This document shows, piece by piece, positions 1-6,199 of a stretch of 19,301 nucleotides of DNA (its first letter is position 1; each line of letters opens with the position of its first letter). The position numbers and the translations under genes were made by a program. Origin of the DNA: Actinomycetota bacterium (GTDB lineage: Bacteria > Actinomycetota > Thermoleophilia > Solirubrobacterales > Solirubrobacteraceae); the NCBI GenBank assembly GCA_005788585.1, contig SYBY01000144.1, positions 1 through 19,301 of the forward strand, written 5' to 3'. Under the pieces are notes generated by a model, which saw only the letters and a list, made by a program, of their open reading frames with translations, did not search any database and was not told the origin of the DNA.

Positions 1-24
1 CGCGGGTACACTCAGAGCCTTCCC

Positions 25-114
25 GGAGAGGTGGCCGAGTGGCTGAAGGCACTCGCCTGCTAAGCGAGTATGGGGTTTATAGCTCCATCGCGGGTTCGAA
101 TCCCGCCCTCTCCG
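25..114 (+). tRNA. tRNA-Ser (anticodon GCT)
   Basis: The 90-nt cloverleaf folds with acceptor stem GGAGAGG (25-31) paired to CCTCTCC (107-113) and discriminator G114. The anticodon stem is CTCGC/GCGAG (52-56/64-68), with loop CTGCTAA and anticodon GCT at 59-61, which reads AGC/AGU serine codons. A long variable arm (about 70-88) marks a class II tRNA, as expected for serine. The T-arm carries GGTTCGAATCC. The 3' CCA is not encoded, so it must be added after transcription. It lies 7 nt upstream of a tRNA-Arg gene, and the two are probably co-transcribed. Confidence 0.97.
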
Positions 115-121
115 TGTCGTT

Positions 122-195
<74 letters not shown>

Positions 196-201
196 TTCTC
201 G

Positions 202-1290
202 CTAGTGGTGTGCAGGAGCGGCGGGAAGCTCCACCGCGACCTTCAGCCCGCCGGCTGCCCGGGGCGTGAGGGTCACCTCTCCATCGTGGGCCTTGGCGAT
301 GCTGCTGACGATGGCGAGGCCGAGACCAACCCCGGCGTGATCGCCGCGCACGCGGGCCGTCCCACGGAGAAACGGCTCGGTCAGCGTGGCCGCGGTCTGC
401 GGACCGAGCGGCTCGCCGGTGTTCTCGACCGTGAGGGTCACGGTCCGGGCGTGTACGCCGGTCGTCACCCAGACCGCGCCCCCGGTGGGCAGGTTGTGGA
501 CGATGGCGTTGTGCACGAGGTTGGTGCTCAGCTGCAGGAGCAGCGCATGCGAGCCGACGGTGGGCGCCGTGTCCGCGGAGCTCTCCACCGTGAGGCCGCG
601 CGCGTCAGCGAGGGGCAGGAGCGTCTCCGTGGCTTCCTCGGCGATGAGCGACAGGTCGACGTGCTCCCGCGAGAAGCTCCGCTGATCGGCGCGGCTGAGC
701 AGGAGCAAGGCTTCGGTGAGGTCGATCGCCCGGGTGTTGACGTGGTGGAGGCGCTCGACGAGCTCGCCGCTGTCATGCGCATGGTCCTTGCGGGCGACGT
801 CGAGCAGCGTCTGCGTGATCGCCAGTGGTGTGCGGAGCTCGTGGGAGGCATTCGCGGCGAAGCGCTGCTGCTCGGCCACGTGGGCTTCGAGCCGCGCGAG
901 CATGGCGTCGAAGGCGTCAGCCAGCTCGCGGAACTCGTCGCTGCGGCCTTCCAGGCGAATCCGATGGCCGAGTGATCCCGACGCAGCCGTACGGGTGGCG
1001 TCGGTGATCCGGCTCAGGGGGGCGAGCATCCTGCCGGCGAGCAGCCACCCGCCCACCAGCCCGAAGATCAGCAGGAACGCGAGTGCGACGACGGCCGGGA
1101 TGGTGAAGCCGTTGAGGGGGTCGGAGCGGCTGCGCGGGAGCCCCGGGACGCCGAAGACCACCCCGTCGGGGATGTACCGCAGGATGGAGACCCACACGAC
1201 GGCGAGCAGCAGGACGCCGGCGAGTGTGAGGAACCCGGCGTAGCTGAGGGTGAGTTTGAGGCGGACGCTCAGGCCCGGCGCTCTATCCAC
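202..1290 (-). CDS. Two-component sensor histidine kinase (HAMP, HisKA, HATPase_c)
   Basis: This is a 362-aa membrane kinase that should autophosphorylate and pass phosphate to the response regulator encoded just upstream. TM1 is at about residues 12-36 and TM2 at about 63-85. Only about 26 residues separate them outside the cell, which is a very small sensor loop. A HAMP linker follows (about 83-137, then a coiled segment to about 145). The HisKA motif is 'FAANASHELRTPL' with phospho-acceptor His150. In the HATPase domain the N box is 'NLVHNAIVHN' (about 257-266), the G1 box is the reduced form 'ENTGEP', and the G2 box is 'GVGLGLAIV' (about 320-328). The start is GTG at 1290, overlapping the stop of the regulator gene by 8 nt, so translation is probably coupled. 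The short loop resembles kinases that sense envelope stress or a partner transporter. The ligand is not visible. Confidence 0.93.
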   Translation of the reverse strand: MDRAPGLSVRLKLTLSYAGFLTLAGVLLLAVVWVSILRYIPDGVVFGVPGLPRSRSDPLNGFTIPAVVALAFLLIFGLVGGWLLAGRMLAPLSRITDATRTAASGSLGHRIRLEGRSDEFRELADAFDAMLARLEAHVAEQQRFAANASHELRTPLAITQTLLDVARKDHAHDSGELVERLHHVNTRAIDLTEALLLLSRADQRSFSREHVDLSLIAEEATETLLPLADARGLTVESSADTAPTVGSHALLLQLSTNLVHNAIVHNLPTGGAVWVTTGVHARTVTLTVENTGEPLGPQTAATLTEPFLRGTARVRGDHAGVGLGLAIVSSIAKAHDGEVTLTPRAAGGLKVAVELPAAPAHH

Positions 1291-1978
1291 GGTCTCCGCC
1301 CCCGCGTGCGCCGTCGGGCGACGTGGTGATGCGGTATCCGACGCCGGTCACCGTGGCGATGATCTGTGGTTCGCCGAGCCGTTTGCGCAGTCCCGACACC
1401 GTGATGCGGACGGCGTTGGTGAACGGGTCGGCGTTCTCGTCCCACGCCCGCTCGAGGAGCTGCTCGGCGCTGACGACGCCCCCTTCGGCCCCGACGAGCA
1501 CCTCGAGCACGGCGAACTGCTTGCGGGTCAGGCCGACGTAGCGGCCGTCGCGGTAGACCTCGCGCCGGAACGGGTCCAGGCGAAGGCCGGCGATCTCGTG
1601 GACAGGCGGCCTGCTGCGGGCGCGCCGGCGGTCGAGGGCTCGCAGCCTGAGCACCAGCTCCTGCAGCTCGAACGGCTTCGTGAGGTAGTCATCGGCGCCG
1701 AGCTCAAACCCTGAGGCCTTGTCGTCGAGACGGTCGGCCGCGGTCAGCATCAGGATCGGCATGCCGCTGCCGGAGGCCACGATGCGCTTCGCGATCTCGT
1801 CGCCGGTGGGGCCGGGAATGTCGCGGTCGAGCACGGCGATGTCGTACGTGTTGACCGTGAGCAGTTCGAGCGCAGCGGCGCCGTCACCTGCGATGTCCGT
1901 CGCGATCGCCTCCAGCCGCAGGCCATCGCGGATCGCATCGGCCATGTAGGGCTCGTCCTCCACGAGCAGTACGCGCAT
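1283..1978 (-). CDS. OmpR/PhoB-family response regulator
   Basis: This 231-aa regulator has an N-terminal receiver domain (about 1-115) and a C-terminal winged-helix DNA-binding domain (about 128-222). The receiver shows the acidic pocket Glu7/Asp8, phospho-acceptor Asp51 ('IAVLDRDIPG') and conserved Lys101 ('YLTKPFE'). The effector domain has the OmpR-type wing ending 'ITVSGLRKRLG...ATVTGVGYRI'. It is the first gene of a two-gene minus-strand operon with the histidine kinase and is divergent from the vanY-like gene. ATG at 1978 has no usable Shine-Dalgarno. A TAGCAT -10 box ends 6 nt upstream, so the mRNA may be leaderless. A direct repeat in the divergent spacer is a plausible site for its own binding. 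Confidence 0.95.
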   Translation of the reverse strand: MRVLLVEDEPYMADAIRDGLRLEAIATDIAGDGAAALELLTVNTYDIAVLDRDIPGPTGDEIAKRIVASGSGMPILMLTAADRLDDKASGFELGADDYLTKPFELQELVLRLRALDRRRARSRPPVHEIAGLRLDPFRREVYRDGRYVGLTRKQFAVLEVLVGAEGGVVSAEQLLERAWDENADPFTNAVRITVSGLRKRLGEPQIIATVTGVGYRITTSPDGARGGGDRG

Positions 1979-1984
1979 GCTCCG

Positions 1985-1990
1985 ATGCTA
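1985..1990 (-). promoter_or_regulatory. Candidate -10 box for the response regulator gene (leaderless)
   Basis: Read on the minus strand, TAGCAT fits the TANNNT -10 consensus and ends 6 nt before the ATG at 1978. Transcription would then start at or next to the start codon, giving a leaderless mRNA as is common in actinobacteria. No good -35 element is visible at 17 bp. The GTATCG repeats occupy that position instead, as in activator-dependent OmpR/PhoB promoters. Confidence 0.45.
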
Positions 1991-2000
1991 GAGCCGGGCT

Positions 2001-2017
2001 GTATCGCTGGCGTATCG
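2001..2017. repeat. 11-bp-spaced GTATCG direct repeat in the divergent spacer
   Basis: GTATCG occurs at 2001-2006 and again at 2012-2017, a step of exactly 11 bp or about one helix turn. Tandem half-sites with this step are typical of OmpR/PhoB-family response regulators. The repeat sits between the regulator gene (start 1978, minus) and the vanY-like gene (start 2052, plus), so it could control both. The binding role is inference. Confidence 0.45.
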
Positions 2018-2051
2018 AGAACGACATACGTCCCGGCAACGCCCCGCTGCG

Positions 2052-2642
2052 TTGACTGGCCGCGTGCCCTCCAGCGATCCCACCCCCCGCCGGACGCGGA
2101 TCCGCAGGCGCCGTCTCACTGGCCTGCTGGTCATCCTCGCGGTGATCACGGCCGCCCTCGGCCAGCAGCGGCCCGCGTCCGTGTCCTCGCCTGCGGCGCC
2201 ACTGGCGGACATCGTCCGCACCGGTGACAGCAGCGAGCCTGCGGAGCTCACCAAGCTCGACGCGGGACTTCGCGGTGCCCTGCGCGACGCGACGCGTGAC
2301 GCCGCGAACGAGGGGATCCAGGTCTCCGTCGACAGCGGCTGGCGCTCGCCGGAGCACCAGGCACGGCTCCTCCGGGAGGCGGTCGCGACGTACGGCTCCG
2401 AGGAGGAGGCGGCCCGATGGGTGGCCACCCCCGGCACGTCGGCGCACGTATCCGGAGAGGCCGTCGACGTCGGGCCGCCCGCAGCTGCGGCGTGGCTGGC
2501 CTCCCGCGGCGCCGCCTACGGGCTCTGCCAGATCTACGCGAACGAGCCCTGGCACTTCGAACTGCGTCCCGACGCGGCCGCTGAAGGGTGCCCACCGGTG
2601 TATGCCGACCCGACGCACGACCCGAGGATGCAGCAGCGATGA
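2052..2642 (+). CDS. VanY-type D-alanyl-D-alanine carboxypeptidase (peptidase M15B)
   Basis: This is a 196-aa putative zinc D,D-carboxypeptidase that would trim the terminal D-Ala from peptidoglycan stem peptides outside the membrane. A basic start and one hydrophobic segment (about 22-37) give a membrane anchor or signal peptide. The M15B core is complete: 'SGWRSPEHQ' (about 95-103), the SxHxxGxAxD motif with zinc ligands His132 and Asp139, then 'NEPWHFE' with catalytic Glu165 and third ligand His168. Cys159 and Cys180 flank this last motif and could pair. The start is uncertain: TTG at 2052 gives the full basic region and GTG at 2064 is an alternative; neither has a clear ribosome site. The stop overlaps the next gene's ATG (ATGA). 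It leads a five-gene operon with a MacAB-like exporter, divergent from a two-component system. Confidence 0.85.
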   Translation: MTGRVPSSDPTPRRTRIRRRRLTGLLVILAVITAALGQQRPASVSSPAAPLADIVRTGDSSEPAELTKLDAGLRGALRDATRDAANEGIQVSVDSGWRSPEHQARLLREAVATYGSEEEAARWVATPGTSAHVSGEAVDVGPPAAAAWLASRGAAYGLCQIYANEPWHFELRPDAAAEGCPPVYADPTHDPRMQQR

Positions 2643-3160
2643 TGAGAAGACTCCGGCCTGTGGCGGCTCTGGCGATGGTCACCCTGATCGGCGCGGGCTG
2701 TTCGGACGGGCCGGCTGACAACGGCCCGGAGGGTGCCGGCACGCACGCCACGAGTCGCAGCAAGGCGGTGCTGTTCGCCGAGTGCATGCGGGAGGAAGGC
2801 GTCGGTGGGTTTCCCGACCCGAACGTGGCGGGTGATCAGGAGGTGGTCGAGGCGATCCAGCGGCTCGATACGAGCTCTGCGGCCTTCGAGCAGGCCGTTC
2901 GCGCGTGCAAGCACCTTCAGCCGGCGGGTCTGCTGGGAGGCAGGGCGACGACCGAGGAGATGCAGCAGCGCCTCGCGTTCGCCCGGTGCATGCGGGACAA
3001 CGGCGTGGAGGACTTCCCGGACCCCACCCGGGACGGGCCCCTCGTTGACACGCGTCGGATCCCCTCTGCCGCCGGCAGGGGCGCTCAGGCGATCCCCGGG
3101 TTCCAGGCCGCGATGGACGCGTGTCGCGGGGCCGCGGCGGACGCCCTGGGGGCGGAGTGA
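2639..3160 (+). CDS. Putative lipoprotein with two CMRxxGVxxFPDP repeats
   Basis: This 173-aa exported protein of unknown function begins with a lipoprotein signal ('MMRRLRPVAALAMVTLIGAG', then lipidation Cys21). The mature part is two copies of one unit. Copy 1 is Cys49 'CMREEGVGGFPDP' with a second cysteine at 90 ('RACK'). Copy 2 is Cys117 'CMRDNGVEDFPDP' with a second cysteine at 162 ('DACR'). Each unit could form its own disulfide. Similar 'CMR..G...FPDP' proteins are common in actinobacteria beside peptidoglycan-binding adaptor and ABC transporter genes, as here. ATG at 2639 was chosen because it overlaps the upstream stop and places the signal sequence at the N-terminus; an upstream in-frame start at 2588 would add 17 non-signal residues. 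It ends in a GTGA overlap with the next gene. Confidence 0.82.
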   Translation: MMRRLRPVAALAMVTLIGAGCSDGPADNGPEGAGTHATSRSKAVLFAECMREEGVGGFPDPNVAGDQEVVEAIQRLDTSSAAFEQAVRACKHLQPAGLLGGRATTEEMQQRLAFARCMRDNGVEDFPDPTRDGPLVDTRRIPSAAGRGAQAIPGFQAAMDACRGAAADALGAE

Positions 3161-4227
3161 CGCGCCGGATGGGCGTCCGGGTCCGAGCCGTGCTCCTGGC
3201 TGCCGGGATCGTCGCCGCCGGCGTGGTCGTGGCGTCCGGCGAGGACGCTCAGCCTCCGGCGGCGCAGGAGGCTGCGGCGAACACCGAGAAGGTCGCACGG
3301 GGACCGCTCTCGTCGGCGGTCTCCCTCGACGGGACCCTCAGCTATCGCGCGCGGCCGGATGGTGCGCCGTACACCGTGATCAACCGGGTTCGCGGGACCT
3401 ACACCGAGTTGCCTGACGCCGGCGACCGGATCGACTGCGGCGACGTGCTCTACCGCGTGGACGACCGGCCGGTGCTGCTGCTGTGCGGCGCCGTGCCGGC
3501 CTACCGGGGCCTGCGTGTCGGCGACGAGGGCACCGACGTTCGCCAGCTCCACCGGAACCTGCACCGCCTGGGTCACGATGCCGATCCGCGCGCCAGCACC
3601 TTTACGTGGACCACGGCGGCGGCGCTCAGCGCGCTCCAGCGGGACCGGGGGGCCGACGTGACCGGGGAGCTCGGCCTCGGCGACGCCGTCGTCCTCCCCG
3701 AAGCCGGGCGGATCGCCAGGGTCGACGGCGAGCTCGGCGGATCTGCGCGCCCCGGCGCGAAGATCGCGCAGGCCACCTCCACGACCCTGGAGGTCCAGAT
3801 GGAACTCGCGGCGACCCACCGGGGTGACGTCAGCGTCGGGGACGAGGCGCGGGTCACGCTGCCCAGCAACCGCGTGGTGAAGGGCACGGTGGGGCGGATA
3901 GGGAAGGTCGCGCGAACCGCTGGCAAGGACGCGGCACCGACGATCCCGGCCTCCATCCGGCTCGACCGGCCGCAGGAGGCGCGCGGGCTGGGCGAGGCCC
4001 CGGTCCAGGTGAGCGTCGCGACAGCAGCCGTGTCAAGGGTGCTGAGCGTGCCGGTCGTCGCGCTCGTCGGGAAGGCCGGCGGCGGGTTCGCCGTGGAGGT
4101 CGTGCGAGACGGCGGGCGCCGCGAACTGGTCGGAGTGCGGCTGGGCCTGTTCGACGCTGCTGCCGGGCGCGTCGCCGTGCGGGGGGCACTCGCCGAAGGC
4201 GACCGCGTGGTGGTGCCGTCACCATGA
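3157..4227 (+). CDS. Membrane-fusion (HlyD/MacA-like) protein with peptidoglycan-binding domain
   Basis: This protein of about 356 aa probably links the membrane ABC transporter encoded downstream to the cell wall. An N-terminal hydrophobic helix (about 9-26) anchors it. A lipoyl/barrel-sandwich-like part follows (about 45-115). Next is a PG_binding_1 domain (about 120-166, 'VGDEGTDVRQLHRNLHRLGH...ALQRDRG'), then a beta-barrel and adaptor part (about 180-355, including 'VSVGDEARVTLPSNRVVKGT'). Cys94 and Cys110 flank a short stretch before the PG-binding domain and may pair. GTG at 3157 was chosen because it forms a 4-nt GTGA overlap with the lipoprotein stop; GTG 3121 or ATG 3169 are possible. 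The 3' end overlaps the ATPase start (ATGA). This fusion of adaptor and PG-binding module is typical of Gram-positive MacAB-like exporters. Confidence 0.85.
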   Translation: MTRRMGVRVRAVLLAAGIVAAGVVVASGEDAQPPAAQEAAANTEKVARGPLSSAVSLDGTLSYRARPDGAPYTVINRVRGTYTELPDAGDRIDCGDVLYRVDDRPVLLLCGAVPAYRGLRVGDEGTDVRQLHRNLHRLGHDADPRASTFTWTTAAALSALQRDRGADVTGELGLGDAVVLPEAGRIARVDGELGGSARPGAKIAQATSTTLEVQMELAATHRGDVSVGDEARVTLPSNRVVKGTVGRIGKVARTAGKDAAPTIPASIRLDRPQEARGLGEAPVQVSVATAAVSRVLSVPVVALVGKAGGGFAVEVVRDGGRRELVGVRLGLFDAAAGRVAVRGALAEGDRVVVPSP

Positions 4228-4904
4228 GCCGCGAACCGGTGCTGGTGCTCGATGGCGTGACCAAGGTGTACGGCGACGAGCCGGCGGTTCCCGCCCTTCG
4301 GGGGGTGTCGCTCTCCGTGCAGCGCGGCGAGCTCGTGGCGATCGTCGGGCCCTCCGGGTCGGGCAAGTCGACGCTCCTGCATGTCATGGGGACGCTGGAA
4401 CGCCCGAGCGGCGGCGTGGTCCGGATCGGCGGGGTCGACGCGGCGCGACTGCGTGACCGCGAGCTGTCACGGCTGCGTGCCCGGGAGATCGGGTTCGTGT
4501 TCCAGCGGTTCTTCCTGGCCGAGCACGCGACGGTGCGCGAGAACGTCGCCGATGGCCTGCTCTATGCGGGCGTCCCGGCCGCCGAGCGGTTCCGCCGCGC
4601 CGATGAGGCGCTCGAACGCGTGGGCCTGTCCGCGCGCGCAACCTTCAAGCCGACCCGGATCTCCGGAGGCGAGCGTCAGCGGGTGGCGATCGCCCGTGCG
4701 CTGGTCGGGCGTCCGTCGCTCGTGCTCGCCGACGAACCGACCGGCAATCTCGACAGCAGCACCGGGGCGTCGATCATGGAGCTCATCCACCAGCTCAACG
4801 CCGACGGAGCCACCGTCCTGATGATCACGCACGATGTCGCGCTCGCCGATCAGCTGCCCCGCCGGATCCGGATGCTGGACGGCCAGGTGGTCTCCGCCGG
4901 ATGA
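4224..4904 (+). CDS. ABC transporter ATP-binding protein (MacB/LolD-type)
   Basis: This 226-aa cytoplasmic ATPase would power the permease encoded next. All ABC motifs are present: Walker A 'GPSGSGKST' (42-50, Lys48), Q-loop 'FVFQRF' with Gln94, signature 'ISGGERQ' (146-152, Ile replacing the usual Leu), Walker B 'LVLADEP' with Asp170/Glu171 and D-loop 'GNLD', and switch His203 ('ITHD'). 'DEPTGNLDSSTG' is characteristic of the MacB/LolD/FtsE subfamily that works by mechanotransmission and not by carrying substrate through the membrane. It overlaps both neighbours by 4 nt, so the exporter subunits should be made in fixed ratio. Confidence 0.95.
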   Translation: MSREPVLVLDGVTKVYGDEPAVPALRGVSLSVQRGELVAIVGPSGSGKSTLLHVMGTLERPSGGVVRIGGVDAARLRDRELSRLRAREIGFVFQRFFLAEHATVRENVADGLLYAGVPAAERFRRADEALERVGLSARATFKPTRISGGERQRVAIARALVGRPSLVLADEPTGNLDSSTGASIMELIHQLNADGATVLMITHDVALADQLPRRIRMLDGQVVSAG

Positions 4905-6124
4905 GCTCCAGGGACGGGCGACTGGGGCTCGGGGACGGCCTGCGGGTGGCGAGTGCCGGCCTCCGGGCGCGGCCTCTGCGTGCTGCGCTCTCCGCGCTCG
5001 GGATCGCGATCGGAACGGCCGCGATCGTCGGGGTCCTCGGGCTGTCGTCGTCCTCGCAGGCCGGGCTGTTGGCGGAGATCGACCGCCTCGGGACGAACAT
5101 GCTGACGGTGGAGGCCGGACAGAGCCTCACCGGCGGGGAGGCGATGCTCCCGCCCGAGGCGCCGGCGCGGATCACCCACCTGCGCGGCGTCGAGCGTGCC
5201 GCCCACACCGGCCTGCTGAAGGACGCGAGGGTCTACCGGAGCTCGATGATTCCCGTCGGCAACTCCGGTGGCCTCATGGTGCAGGCCGCCAGCCTGAACC
5301 TGCCATCGGTGCTCGCGACGGGCATGGCGCGTGGTGCGTGGCTGAACGAAGGGACCGCGCGCGAGCCGGTGGCGGTCCTGGGCTCCGCTGCGGCGGTCCA
5401 CCTGGGCATTGATCGCGTGGACCCGGGTCAACGGATCTGGCTGGGAGGCCAGTGGTTCCATGTCGCCGGCATCCTGGAGCCCTCGCCGCTGGTCCCCGAC
5501 ATCGACAGCAGCGCCCTCGTCGGCTACCCGGCCGCGCAGAGATACCTCGGCTACGTCCGCGTCCTCGGTGGCAAGGCGCAGGCCGGTCCACCGAGCTCGA
5601 TCTACGTCCGGGCCGCCACGGGGCATGAGGCGGCGGTGCAGCCGCTGCTCGCGCCGACGGCCAATCCCGAGGCGCCCAACGAGGTGAACGTGAGCCAGCC
5701 ATCGGACGTGCTGACCGCCCGGGCCGCCGCGGCCGGCGCATTCGACCGTCTCTTTCTCGGCCTGGGCGCCGTGGCGCTGGTCGTGGGTGCCGTTGGGGTC
5801 GCGAACATCATGATCATCTCGGTGCTGGAGCGCCGCTCGGAGATCGGCCTCCGGCGCGCCCTGGGTGCGACGCAGGGCCAGATCCGCACGCAGTTTCTCG
5901 GCGAGTCGGTCCTGCTGGCGGGCATCGGCGGCGCCGTCGGTGTGCTGGCCGGGGCGGCGGCCACGGCTGCGTACGCGAGCGCCGAGGGCTGGGCTGTCGT
6001 GGTTCCCGTCGAGGCCTGGTCGGGAGGTCTCGCGTCCGCCATCGCGATCGGCACGGGAGCCGGGCTCGTGCCCGCCGTTCGCGCGTCGCGGATGCCACCG
6101 ACCGTCGCGCTGCGGACGAGCTGA
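4901..6124 (+). CDS. MacB/FtsX-family ABC transporter permease
   Basis: This is a 407-aa membrane protein with the MacB layout. TM1 is at about residues 28-48, followed by a large extracytoplasmic domain (about 50-280), then three C-terminal helices (about 284-308, 334-358 and 374-393). Its 'VLERRSEIGLRRALGATQGQI' stretch (about 309-327) is the coupling-helix signature of FtsX-type permeases, and 'PAVRASRMPPTVALR' closes the protein. ATG at 4901 overlaps the ATPase stop. With the ATPase and PG-binding adaptor it forms a complete MacAB-like system. The substrate is not shown; a cell-wall-active peptide or envelope lipid would fit the VanY and two-component context. It is the last gene of the operon. 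Confidence 0.93.
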   Translation: MSSRDGRLGLGDGLRVASAGLRARPLRAALSALGIAIGTAAIVGVLGLSSSSQAGLLAEIDRLGTNMLTVEAGQSLTGGEAMLPPEAPARITHLRGVERAAHTGLLKDARVYRSSMIPVGNSGGLMVQAASLNLPSVLATGMARGAWLNEGTAREPVAVLGSAAAVHLGIDRVDPGQRIWLGGQWFHVAGILEPSPLVPDIDSSALVGYPAAQRYLGYVRVLGGKAQAGPPSSIYVRAATGHEAAVQPLLAPTANPEAPNEVNVSQPSDVLTARAAAAGAFDRLFLGLGAVALVVGAVGVANIMIISVLERRSEIGLRRALGATQGQIRTQFLGESVLLAGIGGAVGVLAGAAATAAYASAEGWAVVVPVEAWSGGLASAIAIGTGAGLVPAVRASRMPPTVALRTS

Positions 6125-6177
6125 CAAGGCCTGCCGCGGGGACTCACCGGAGCCTGAGTGCATGTTCAAGGGATAAT

Positions 6178-6199
6178 GCGCATAATGTGAACTATGCGC
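6178..6199. promoter_or_regulatory. 22-bp palindrome over the -10 box and start of the hydrolase gene
   Basis: GCGCATA (6178-6184) and TATGCGC (6193-6199) are perfect 7-bp inverted arms around an 8-nt spacer. The palindrome covers the CATAAT -10 box and the start codon at 6194, where a bound repressor would block RNA polymerase. The operator role is inference. The symmetry is unlikely to come from coding constraint because only six bases lie in the gene. Confidence 0.45.
6181..6186 (+). promoter_or_regulatory. Candidate -10 box of the hydrolase gene (leaderless)
   Basis: CATAAT is one base from TATAAT and ends 7 nt before the ATG at 6194, so transcription should begin at or very near the start codon. 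A second, similar hexamer, GATAAT (6172-6177), lies 9 bp upstream; ATAATG is repeated with a 9-bp step. This is the most AT-rich spot in the neighbourhood. No clear -35 element is seen. Confidence 0.5.

Noticed and set aside
6125..6177. Possible terminator after the permease gene.
   Set aside because: Only a weak AGGC/GCCT pairing with a long loop was found. It is not stable enough to call.
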